From: Chloroflexota bacterium
GTDB lineage: Bacteria; Chloroflexota; Limnocylindria; Limnocylindrales; CSP1-4
NCBI GenBank assembly: GCA_013698385.1
Contig: JACCVB010000220.1
Location: 1-10,151 of the forward strand
Reading direction: 5' to 3'
DNA: 10,151 nt
Shown here: in pieces, positions 1 through 6,726 of the stretch
How positions within the stretch are numbered: the first letter of the stretch is position 1
Layout: every line of letters starts with the position of its first letter
Position numbers and translations under genes: made by a program
Notes under the pieces: generated by a model
What the model was told of the DNA's origin: nothing
The model's database searches: none
What the model saw: the letters and a program-made list of their open reading frames with translations, nothing else

Positions 1-788
1 ATCTCGCGGAAGCCGGCTGCCGCGTAGACGTCGCGTTCTGCCCGGAACGGATCGCCGAAGGCCACGCCCTCGAGGAACTGCACACGCTGCCGCAGATCAT
101 CGGCGCCGATGAAGACCGTGCTGCCGAGCGCGCGACGGCCCTGTTCGAGCGGGTCGCCGCGAAGACGATCCGGACGACGACCAAGGAAGCCGAGCTCGCG
201 AAGCTGTTCACCAACACCTGGCGCTACATGAAGTTCGCCGTGGCCAACCAGTTCTTCATGATCGCGGACCAGGCCGGCGTGGACTACACGAACGTCCTGC
301 GGGCGGTCCGCGAGGACTACCCGCGCGCCAAGGACCTACCAGGCCCGGGCTTTGCCGCGGGGCCGTGCCTGTTCAAGGACACGATGCAGCTCTCCGCCTT
401 CACCGCCGACCACTTCCCGATGGGCCAGGCGGCGATGCAGGTCAACGAGGGCCTGCGTGCCTACATCGTGTCCGCCCTGGAGCGCCGCTACGGCGGATTG
501 CAGGGCAGGACCGTGGGCATCCTGGGCATGGCCTTCAAGGCCGAATCCGACGATACCCGTGCGTCGCTTTCCTACAAGCTGCGCAAGCTTCTCGCCTGGG
601 CGGGAGCTCGTGTCGTGTGCACGGATCCCTTCGTCGAGGACGACCGACTCACCACATTGGACTGCGTGCTCAAGGAGAGCGACGTCCTCGTCCTCGGAGC
701 ACCTCACCAGGCCTATCGCAACCTGGCGATCGGCGGCAAGGACCTTGTCGATGTGTGGGGCGCGATGGGCCAGGGCATCCAGCTCTAG
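1..788 (+). CDS. Nucleotide-sugar dehydrogenase (UDP-glucose / UDP-ManNAc dehydrogenase family), 5' truncated by window edge
   Basis: This enzyme is expected to oxidise C6 of an NDP-sugar to a uronic acid with two NAD+, supplying an acidic sugar for surface polysaccharide. The reading frame is open from the first base (first full codon at 3) and ends at TAG 786-788, giving 261 visible residues. The N-terminal Rossmann half, roughly 150 residues, lies outside the window. Visible family marks, numbered in the fragment, are FCPERIAEG (12-20), the central helix KLFTNTWRYMKFAVANQF (68-84), and GFAAGPCLFKD (116-126) with the catalytic Cys at 122. The C-terminal NDP-sugar domain contains GRTVGILGMAFKAESDDTR. 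The GPC-x-x-KD form of the cysteine motif is nearer the WecC-like branch than the GGSCFPKD of classical UDP-glucose dehydrogenase, so the exact substrate is not assignable. An internal ATG at 228 is not the real start, because the homology continues upstream of it. A methyltransferase follows 17 nt downstream. Confidence 0.9.
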   Translation, partial: LAEAGCRVDVAFCPERIAEGHALEELHTLPQIIGADEDRAAERATALFERVAAKTIRTTTKEAELAKLFTNTWRYMKFAVANQFFMIADQAGVDYTNVLRAVREDYPRAKDLPGPGFAAGPCLFKDTMQLSAFTADHFPMGQAAMQVNEGLRAYIVSALERRYGGLQGRTVGILGMAFKAESDDTRASLSYKLRKLLAWAGARVVCTDPFVEDDRLTTLDCVLKESDVLVLGAPHQAYRNLAIGGKDLVDVWGAMGQGIQL

Positions 789-805
789 CGATCGGGGGAA
801 CAGAC

Positions 806-1552
806 ATGGATCGCGCCGCATTCACGCATATGGCCGCCACGGAGGCGACACACTGGTGGTTCGTCGGACGGCGAGCCGTGATCGACGCGCTCCTCGACGG
901 CATCCAGCTGCCCGACTCCGGGTCGATCCTGGAAGCCGGCTGCGGGACCGGCGGGAACCTTGCGACATTGTCGCGACGCGGCCACATCACTGCCTTCGAG
1001 CCGCATCTCGATGCGATCGAGTTCGCCAAAGGCCGGCATCCCGACGTCGACATCCGGCAGGGCGCCCTGCCGTCGGAGCTCCCGTACGCCCAGGGATCGT
1101 TCGATCTCGTCGCGGCGTTGGACGTCCTGGAGCACGTGAAGGACGACGCCGAATCGGCGGAGGCGCTCGTCAAGCTCGTCCGACCGGGCGGTTGGCTGGT
1201 CGTCACGGTCCCGGCGCACCAGGCGTTGTGGGGCTCGCACGATCGCCGACTCCACCATCACCGTCGGTATGGCCGGCGCCAGCTGGAACACCTGTTCGCG
1301 AAGTGCGACGTGGAGCTGGTCCGGCTCACCCCGTTCAACATCTTCCTGTCCCCGATCGCGATGGTCTACCGCTTCGCGGAGCGTGTCCTGGGGCTGGACC
1401 TTGGCAACCAGGAGCGCATCCCGCCTCGCTGGATCAACCGGACACTGTCACTGATCTTCGGCGCCGAGGCGCTGCTGGTCCGGCATCGCGTCCCGGTCCC
1501 GTTCGGGCTCTCGTACGCGGCCATCTATCGCCGTCGTCAGACAAGCCCCTGA
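806..1552 (+). CDS. Class I SAM-dependent methyltransferase
   Basis: A 248-residue Methyltransf_11/23-type enzyme. The SAM-binding motif I is ILEAGCGTGGN at residues 41-51. The acidic residue after strand 2 is E65 in AFEPHLDAIEFAK. FDLVAALDVLEHVKDD (99-114) is the usual motif with the DVLEH signature, and LVRPGGWLVVTVPAH (124-138) is the post-motif strand. The start is ATG 806, preceded by GGGGGA at 794-799 with 6 nt spacing. The frame is open further upstream, but that part overlaps the dehydrogenase and shows no homology. The C-terminal third (about 175-225) is hydrophobic and may contact the membrane. Enzymes of this type next to sugar-nucleotide genes often methylate sugars or lipid-linked glycans; the acceptor here is unknown. 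Its stop overlaps the next start by one base (TGATG), indicating translational coupling with the epimerase. Confidence 0.9.
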   Translation: MDRAAFTHMAATEATHWWFVGRRAVIDALLDGIQLPDSGSILEAGCGTGGNLATLSRRGHITAFEPHLDAIEFAKGRHPDVDIRQGALPSELPYAQGSFDLVAALDVLEHVKDDAESAEALVKLVRPGGWLVVTVPAHQALWGSHDRRLHHHRRYGRRQLEHLFAKCDVELVRLTPFNIFLSPIAMVYRFAERVLGLDLGNQERIPPRWINRTLSLIFGAEALLVRHRVPVPFGLSYAAIYRRRQTSP

Positions 1553-2574
1553 TGCGCATTCTCGTCACCGGCGCCGCCGGGTTCATCAACGGCTACCTCG
1601 TCCCGGAACTGCTGGAGGCGGGTCATGAGGTCGTGGGCCTCGACGACTTCAGCAAGTACGGCCGGCTGGTGAAGTCGTACGACGATCACCCGGGGTACCG
1701 GTTCGTGGAGGGCGACGCCAAGGACGCGGCGCTCATGCGCGAGCTGGCGTCGGACGTGGACCAGATCGTCGCCTCGGCGGCGATGATCGGCGGGATCAGC
1801 TACTTCCACGAATTCGCCTACGACCTGCTGGCCGAGAACGAGCGGATCCTGGCCTCCACCTTCGACGCGGCGATCGCCGCCCATCGTGATGGGCGCCTCC
1901 AGCGAATCATCGTGATGTCCTCGTCGATGGTCTACGAGTCGGCGACCGTCTTTCCGACGCCCGAAGGCGCCGAGCTCACGTCGCCGCCGCCGATCAGCAC
2001 GTACGGGTTCCAGAAACTCGCCTCGGAGTATTTCGCGAAGGGCGCCTGGGAGCAGTACCTGCTGCCATACACCATCGTCCGCCCGTTCAACTGCGTTGGC
2101 ATCGGGGAGCGCCGGGCGCTGCGCGACACGGACATCATGAGCGGCAACGTGAAGTTTGCCCTCTCGCACGTCGTGCCCGATCTGGCGCTCAAGGTGCTCA
2201 AGGATCAGGACCCGCTGCACATCCTGGGCGATGGCTCGCAGGTCCGTCACTACACCTACGGCGGCGACCTGGCCCATGGCATCCGCCTCGCCATGGAATC
2301 TGACCAGGCCGTCAACGACGATGTCAACCTCTCCACGGCTGCCTCGACCACCGTGCTGGAGCTGGCGCATGCGATCTGGCACAAGGTCCACGGCCCAGAT
2401 CGCCCATTCCACTACGTGTCGGATTCGCCGTTCGAGCACGACGTCCAGCTGCGCGTCCCGGACGTGCGCAAGGGGCGCGAGCTGCTCGGCTTCGAGGCAA
2501 CGACCTCCCTGTCGGAGATGCTCGACGAGGTCATCCCGTGGATCCGGGAGGAAGTCGAGGCCGGCGCGTTGTGA
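1552..2574 (+). CDS. NAD-dependent epimerase/dehydratase (extended SDR, nucleotide-sugar)
   Basis: A 340-residue extended short-chain dehydrogenase/reductase acting on an NDP-sugar (epimerase or dehydratase). The N-terminal Rossmann motif is TGAAGFING (6-14), then GLDDFSKYG (29-37), where the Asp pair would bind the NAD ribose. MSSSMVYE (122-129) supplies the catalytic Ser/Thr, and YGFQK (151-155) is the YxxxK pair. VRPFNCVG (177-184) and LGDGSQVRHYTYGGDLA (225-241) are typical substrate-side motifs of the GalE/RmlB superfamily. The third glycine of the canonical GxxGxxG is replaced by Asn13, followed by Gly14. Full length and intact. ATG 1552 is chosen because it gives the correct N-terminal strand and overlaps the methyltransferase stop by 1 nt; no strong ribosome binding site is visible, consistent with coupling. 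A non-coding gap of about 200 nt follows. The reaction type (4-epimerase, 4,6-dehydratase, decarboxylase) cannot be decided from sequence. Confidence 0.9.
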   Translation: MRILVTGAAGFINGYLVPELLEAGHEVVGLDDFSKYGRLVKSYDDHPGYRFVEGDAKDAALMRELASDVDQIVASAAMIGGISYFHEFAYDLLAENERILASTFDAAIAAHRDGRLQRIIVMSSSMVYESATVFPTPEGAELTSPPPISTYGFQKLASEYFAKGAWEQYLLPYTIVRPFNCVGIGERRALRDTDIMSGNVKFALSHVVPDLALKVLKDQDPLHILGDGSQVRHYTYGGDLAHGIRLAMESDQAVNDDVNLSTAASTTVLELAHAIWHKVHGPDRPFHYVSDSPFEHDVQLRVPDVRKGRELLGFEATTSLSEMLDEVIPWIREEVEAGAL

Positions 2575-2655
2575 CGCGCCTCCTCAATGGTGCGTCGCCC
2601 GGACGAGCGCTGCGCTGGTCGACATCCCAGGCGCTCGCGGCCACCGCGTGTCCCC

Positions 2656-2671
2656 CGGTTCTATCGAACCG
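2656..2671. other. Short perfect inverted repeat in the gap between epimerase and GT87 gene
   Basis: CGGTTC-TATC-GAACCG forms a perfect 6-bp stem with a 4-nt loop, 82 nt after the epimerase stop. No T-run follows, so it is not a classical intrinsic terminator. It could be a weak terminator, an operator half-site pair, or chance. The rest of the 197-nt gap holds no supportable gene. Confidence 0.25.
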
Positions 2672-2699
2672 TTGTGCATCTGAGTTGAATGGCTACAAC
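2672..2699 (+). promoter_or_regulatory. Weak sigma70-like promoter candidate upstream of the GT87 gene
   Basis: TTGTGC (2672-2677) and TACAAC (2694-2699) are separated by 16 nt and keep about four of six consensus positions each at best. They lie in the only sizeable plus-strand gap, about 70 nt upstream of the TTG start at 2772. The match is weak and rests on position as much as on sequence. Confidence 0.18.
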
Positions 2700-2760
2700 C
2701 CGCACTCGCCCACTCATGAGCACAAGCCTGCGTCGCGGCCCATCAGACAGCATCGAACGT

Positions 2761-2764
2761 AGGA
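2761..2764 (+). promoter_or_regulatory. Ribosome binding site supporting a TTG start at 2772
   Basis: AGGA lies 7 nt before TTG 2772. An in-frame TAG at 2760-2762 rules out any start further upstream, so TTG 2772 is the first usable start codon of the GT87 gene. Confidence 0.5.
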
Positions 2765-2771
2765 TCCTCTG

Positions 2772-3912
2772 TTGGATCGTCCGCGTCCAGTCCAAGTGCT
2801 CGCAGTTCTAACACTGTTGCTCCTCATTGCACTTTCATGGCTGCAAACTTGGTCGATGCCTGGCGGCACTTCACTCTTCCTGGGCCTTGACCTTCGTGCG
2901 TACTCGGCTGGAGCGGAACGGCTGATCGTTAGCGGTAGCCCGTATCACTCTGACTTGTCAATCGGGCCGATCGCGAATCGATTGGAGAACGTCGAGATCG
3001 CGTACGTGTATACCCCAGCCTTGGCTCAGCTATTCACTCTCATCCTCGCCGTTCCGGAGGACCTGTTCGCGCTGGCTTGGGCGTATACGCAGGTTCTCGC
3101 CATGTCGATTGCGATTCCTCTTATGTATCGCTGGGGTGGAGGACAGCAAAACACGACCTCGGTCGCGCTGCTGCTGATTTTCACCGTCGCCACGTCGGCA
3201 CCCGTCCAGTTCGCGGCGCTGGTCGGCAACGTGAGCGGCTTCGTCGGAATTGCGGTCGCAGCCGCGTTGATGTGGCCACGACTAGGACTCGTTGCCCTTC
3301 CTTCGCTCGCTCTCGTGAAGATGACTCCAGCTCTGCTGCTCCTTCCTTGGATAGCAGCGCCGAATCGCCATCGAAGCCTGCTACTCACGGTTCTTGCGTT
3401 GGGGCTTGCAGCATCAGCCTTCGTCTTTAGTCGCGCCGGCTGCATGGATTGCCTGGATTCGGGTGCTCCCGAACATCATCCAGTTCCCGCCAGGCGAGGG
3501 GAATGACAACCTCGCTCCAACTGCCGTTCTTGGCTCCGCTGGATTGGCGTGGTTCGGATCAGCTCTTGGCTACGGATTGACAGCCATCGGCGTCGTCGCC
3601 AGTGTCCGCGCTGGGCTACGCCGGGATTGGCTCGCCGCCGTGTCCGGTGCCGTAATGGCACTGCTCTTCGTGTCCGGCACGATCTGGAACCACTACTTGG
3701 TAGCGACGGTTGTGGTCTCCGCGGCGGCTTGGCCGCGTGCAGCCGCGCACACTAAGCTACTTATCGTGGCCTTCCTCGCGATGAACAGCGCGTCCTCAAT
3801 AGTTCCGGAGTTGAATCGGCCAGTTTGGCTCCTCACGATCATTGGCGTGTCACTTGCGACCAGTCTTGGCGGGCCGGCAAGAGGGGCTCAGGTGCCCAAC
3901 GGTGCGACGTAA
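2772..3912 (+). pseudogene. GT87-type (DUF2029) polytopic membrane glycosyltransferase, one frameshift
   Basis: A GT-C-fold membrane protein of the GT87/DUF2029 type, whose characterised members transfer sugars from polyprenyl-phosphate donors outside the membrane. The first part reads 2772-3506 and the second continues in the next frame to TAA 3910-3912. Joining them by dropping one T in the TTT at 3426-3428 gives about 379 residues, the usual family size. Visible are an N-terminal hydrophobic helix (about 9-24), the first extracellular loop GLDLRAYSAGAERL with the acidic residue typical of the family, VYTPALAQLF, and VGNVSGFVGIAVA. LALVKMTPALLLLPW is the K-x-x-P-x-L region, and PAAWIAWIRVLPNIIQF lies just after the shift. 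Many codons end in A or T, unlike the flanking genes, suggesting separate ancestry. The start is TTG. The gene is either truly broken or carries a one-base assembly error. The GT2 gene follows 3 nt later. Confidence 0.8.
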
Positions 3913-3915
3913 CCA

Positions 3916-4755
3916 ATGTCGGCTGCCCGTCCGCGGGTCGTCGCCACTAGGCCGGCCCAAAGTCATCGATGGCGTGCGGGCGTGGTCGGGTTGAACGCGG
4001 GTCGAGTCGTCGACCGTATCCCGCGCCCACCGGGTGCAGCAGGCAACCTCTCCATCGTGATGCCTGTCTTCAGGGAAGGCGCAGCGGTCGAGCCCATCCT
4101 CCGGGCGATGACGGCGGCTGTGAGCGCCTCACATGAGATTCTCGTCGTCTACGACTTCGACGAGGACCCAACGGTGCCGGTTCTGGAGCGGCTGGCGGCG
4201 GAGCTGCCGACCATCCATGGTCTCCGCACGACTTCGGTCGCGGGGTCCTGAACGCCATGAAGGCCGGCATTGCAGCATCAAGCGGCGAGTACGTGCTGAT
4301 TTCCATGTCGGACGGATCGGATGAACCGCACGTCGTCGACTCGATGGTCGAGCTCGCGTTTAGCGGCGCCGACGTCGTCGCAGCCTCTCGCTACATGCCT
4401 GGCGGGCGCCAGCTTGGCGGTCCACCGCTGAAACGCTTGTTGAGCCGCGTCGCGGGCCTGACGCTGCATTGGTTCGCCGGTGTTCGGACGCATGATCCGA
4501 CGAACAACTTCAAGCTTTACTCGAGGCGGTTCCTGGATACGGTCACGATCGAAAGCACGGCGGGTTTCGAACTCGCTCGAACTCACGGTCAAGGCAACCT
4601 TGGCAGGCCGCCGCGTGGCCGAGGTCCCCACGACGTGGCGCGATCGCACTGCGGGGCAGAGCAATTTCAAACTCCGGCAGTGGCTGCCGCACTACCTTCA
4701 CTGGTACCGGATCGCGTTCGCGGGTCGTTGGCTTCGCCGCAGAGTCAATCGCTAG
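3916..4755 (+). pseudogene. GT2 family glycosyltransferase, DPM1-like (polyprenyl-phosphate sugar synthase type), two frameshifts
   Basis: A GT-A-fold family 2 glycosyltransferase, probably cytoplasmic, of the kind that transfers a sugar from an NDP-sugar to polyprenyl phosphate. It is read in three pieces: from 3916 to about 4228, from about 4230 to 4575, and from 4576 to TAG 4755. Repairing the two indels gives about 280 residues. Landmarks are NLSIVMPVFREGAAVEPIL, then HEILVVYDFDEDPTVPVL, GLR-(N)DFGRGVLNAMKAGI across the first shift, GEYVLISMSDGSDEP, and ADVVAASRYMPGG. After these come DPTNNFKLYSR, GFEL-(A)LELTVKA across the second shift, and AEVPTTWRDRTAGQSNFKL, a very typical DPM1-like tail. 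DFDED and SDGSD stand where DDGSxD and DADLQ usually occur. The first 45 residues are poorly conserved, so the true start may lie later than ATG 3916. It converges with the minus-strand GT87-like gene and overlaps it by 11 bp. Confidence 0.82.
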
Positions 4756-5647
4756 GACCAACCGTACCGGTCTGACCCGGCACCTTGATGAATCGGTCAT
4801 GGACTGCAAGCACGCAAATCCCGGCGAGCCATACCTCTGGAATCGGGTAGCACCACACCAATGCCAGGTACGGGGTGAGTCCCGGAACCGAGATCGCCGC
4901 GTAGTGTAGCTGCGTGTTTGGCCAGAGCAACGGGACGGCGAGCCAGCCCGCACGACGGAGCCCGAGCGACAGGAGGGCGACGACACCGATCGCCATCAGG
5001 ACCGGCTGCCCGAAGACGGATGTCGTCGCGGATGTCAGTTCCAGGTTGGTGTTGATCCGGTCGAGCTGCGCGAACCAGGACCCCCAGGGCAAGACGAGCA
5101 ACGAGGCCGCCAGCAGCGCGACCGTGATCCCGACCTGCCGCCATCGACGCTCGCCGATCATCGGGATGAGCGCGTAGATCTTGAGGAAGACCGCCAAGGG
5201 CGCGAGGCGACCAGAGGCCAGGACAAGCAAAGCGAGGACCGCAACGTTCGCATTGCCGACAAGTACGCCATCGACCAAGGGGGGGAAGACCAGCCACCAG
5301 AAGGGCAGGCGAAGGGTCCTGATGGTCAGTACCGCGAGTCCGACGGAAATGGCAACGACGACAAGGCTGACCAATCCAGCGGGCATCCAAACGAACGCCA
5401 CATATGGCAGTAGCGATGGTGGCGGCGCGGCAAAGTAGACCCCGTCCTGGCTGACATCCCATGGGTTGAGGCCGCTCAACCATGCGCCCGTCGCAGCTGT
5501 ATACAGGCTGGCGTCGAGTCCGAGCCACTTGGGACTGAGGACGTACTTGTAAATCACGACGATCGTCAGGGCGAAGAACCCCAGCGGGACGATCCACCAT
5601 GTCGCTCGTCGAACGAAGGCCCAGTCGATGGCCCGCGCCCTGTTCAC
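4745..5647 (-). CDS. GT87-like polytopic membrane glycosyltransferase (paralogue B)
   Basis: A 300-residue, strongly hydrophobic membrane protein of the GT87/DUF2029 type. After the first helix (about 16-36) comes the loop GLDASLYTAATGAWLSGLNPW with the family acidic residue and G-x-x-PW. FAAPPPSLLPYVAFVWMP, FWWLVFPPLVDGVLVGNANV and PLAVFLKIYALIPMIGERRW follow; the last has the conserved Lys-Tyr. It is shorter than many family members (about 400), but its neighbour is equally short, so this looks like the subfamily length rather than truncation. The start chosen is GTG 5647, which overlaps the upstream stop in a GTGA tetranucleotide; the frame is open further upstream only within the neighbour. 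It is a clear tandem paralogue of the gene at 5644-6624. Presumed role: transfer of a sugar from a polyprenyl-phosphate donor onto an exported glycan or lipid. The acceptor is unknown. Confidence 0.85.
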   Translation of the reverse strand: MNRARAIDWAFVRRATWWIVPLGFFALTIVVIYKYVLSPKWLGLDASLYTAATGAWLSGLNPWDVSQDGVYFAAPPPSLLPYVAFVWMPAGLVSLVVVAISVGLAVLTIRTLRLPFWWLVFPPLVDGVLVGNANVAVLALLVLASGRLAPLAVFLKIYALIPMIGERRWRQVGITVALLAASLLVLPWGSWFAQLDRINTNLELTSATTSVFGQPVLMAIGVVALLSLGLRRAGWLAVPLLWPNTQLHYAAISVPGLTPYLALVWCYPIPEVWLAGICVLAVHDRFIKVPGQTGTVGPSD

Positions 5648-6624
5648 GACTGCCCGTCGGCCGGTGCGACGGGGCCCCGAACGACCCACGCCGCCCGCAA
5701 CCGATCGAGAGTGAACAGCCGGGCCTGCCAGGCGATGATGATCGCCGCCGCGACCGTGGCCCCGGGGATGTTGATGGCCATGAGCGCCGCCGCGACCGGG
5801 GCGCCTTTGAGCGCGGGGACCGCGAGGGTCGAGTAGTACCACTGCGTGGCTGGCCAGACGACGGGGACGGCCAGCCAAGCCGCCTTCTCCCGTCCGCACA
5901 TGATGAGAGCCACGACAGCGATCGGGATGAGCCACGGGATCGCCGTCGCCGAGAGGCCGCCCGAGGACTGGTTGGTCAGCGCTGTCGACAGTTCGGCGAG
6001 ATGGGCGACGTACGAGGCCCACGGCAGCATGGGCGCCGTGACCAGCAGCGCGCCGAAGGTGACCAGCAGCGCCCGCCATCGAAGCGTGAGCACGATCGGG
6101 ATCAGGGCATAGACCTTGAGGAAAGCCGCGACCGGTCCTGCGCCGACGAGGATCAGCGGGACGAGCAGGCCCTGCGGGTTGCCGCTCATGACGGAGTCCA
6201 GGAACGGCGGGAATAGCAGCCACCACCAGGGGAGGCCCACCAATCGGATGGTGAGGACCACCCCGAACGCGGACAGGGCGATGAGCGTCGCGATCCCGAC
6301 CGACTCAGGTAGGAAGGTGAACGGGACCAGCGGCAGGAGCGTCGGCGGCGGGGCGGCGAATTGCTGGTGCAGGAGCACGATCCACGGCTCGTCGCCGGCC
6401 AGCCAGGCCCGCGTTGCGGCCAGGTACAGGCGGGCGTCGAACCCGATGTTCTCCCCGACGATCGCCGTCAGGCGGATCGCGAAGATCACGCCGAACCAGA
6501 TCGCGAGCCAGTACCTGCCCAGCCAGCCACGGACGAAGCGCAGGTCGGGTCCCCGCGCGGGCGTCGCCTCGGCGTCGAAGTCCATCATGGGTCGCCCAGC
6601 GATCGCGACTCGATGAATGCCCAC
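5644..6624 (-). CDS. GT87-like polytopic membrane glycosyltransferase (paralogue A)
   Basis: A membrane protein of 326 residues from GTG 6624, or 314 from ATG 6588, where two Met codons stand side by side. The first 12-13 residues from the GTG look unconserved, so ATG 6588 is a real alternative; neither start has a strong ribosome binding site. After helix 1 (WLAIWFGVIFAIRLTAI) comes IGFDARLYLAATRAWLAGDEPW, the first extracytoplasmic loop with the acidic residue. Then FAAPPPTLLPLVPFTFLP, PWWWLLFPPFLDSVMSGNPQG, PVAAFLKVYALIPIVLTLRW and AAWLAVPVVWPATQWYYSTLAVPAL follow in the same order as in the downstream paralogue. The C-terminus adds one more hydrophobic stretch ending in a polar tail. The end overlaps the next gene by 4 nt (GTGA), implying coupled translation. 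GTG 6624 directly abuts the TGA of a 33-codon mini-ORF in the same frame. Confidence 0.85.
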   Translation of the reverse strand: MGIHRVAIAGRPMMDFDAEATPARGPDLRFVRGWLGRYWLAIWFGVIFAIRLTAIVGENIGFDARLYLAATRAWLAGDEPWIVLLHQQFAAPPPTLLPLVPFTFLPESVGIATLIALSAFGVVLTIRLVGLPWWWLLFPPFLDSVMSGNPQGLLVPLILVGAGPVAAFLKVYALIPIVLTLRWRALLVTFGALLVTAPMLPWASYVAHLAELSTALTNQSSGGLSATAIPWLIPIAVVALIMCGREKAAWLAVPVVWPATQWYYSTLAVPALKGAPVAAALMAINIPGATVAAAIIIAWQARLFTLDRLRAAWVVRGPVAPADGQS

Positions 6625-6726
6625 TCATCGGAGACGAAGGTCATCCTGAGGCCCAGGACCCAGGATGGTCAGGAACGCGACGGTCGACGCCACGGCGAAC
6701 GCGGCGCGGCCTCGGCGTGGGGTCAT
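6625..6726 (-). CDS. Hydrophobic 33-residue mini-ORF between two glycosyltransferase genes
   Basis: A short frame from ATG 6726 to TGA 6627-6625, encoding 33 residues: an Arg-rich start (MTPRRGR), a hydrophobic stretch AAFAVASTVAFLTILG long enough for one membrane pass, and the polar tail PGPQDDLRLR. Its ATG overlaps the TGA of the Gpi18-like gene (ATGA), the same coupling used at the other junctions of this operon. Its TGA is in frame with, and immediately before, the GTG start of the downstream GT87-like gene. It may therefore be a real single-pass peptide, the remnant of a lost gene's first helix, or an N-terminal extension cut off by one stop codon. I do not recognise a family. It is too short for homology to be judged by eye. 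Confidence 0.4.
   Translation of the reverse strand: MTPRRGRAAFAVASTVAFLTILGPGPQDDLRLR

Noticed and set aside
352..1551. Long upstream extension of the epimerase frame (a fused 740-residue protein)
   Set aside because: The extension is an out-of-frame reading of the dehydrogenase and methyltransferase; the Rossmann fold begins exactly at ATG 1552.
1537..2439. Minus-strand open frame (300 codons) opposite the epimerase
   Set aside because: It is Arg/His/Val-rich with no motif, while the plus strand has the complete SDR active site.
2575..2771. Small genes (frames starting at 2156 and 2538) reaching into the gap after the epimerase
   Set aside because: Neither has a ribosome binding site or domain; they are out-of-frame extensions from the epimerase gene.
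3077..3430. Programmed -1 or +1 frameshifting as the explanation for the split GT87 gene
   Set aside because: No slippery heptamer followed by a strong structure is evident, and four similar breaks in neighbouring genes point to ordinary indels.
5599..6216. Plus-strand frame rich in Arg/Asp/Gly opposite the GT87-like pair
   Set aside because: Composition is typical of a GC-rich shadow; the minus strand encodes coherent membrane segments and paralogous motifs.
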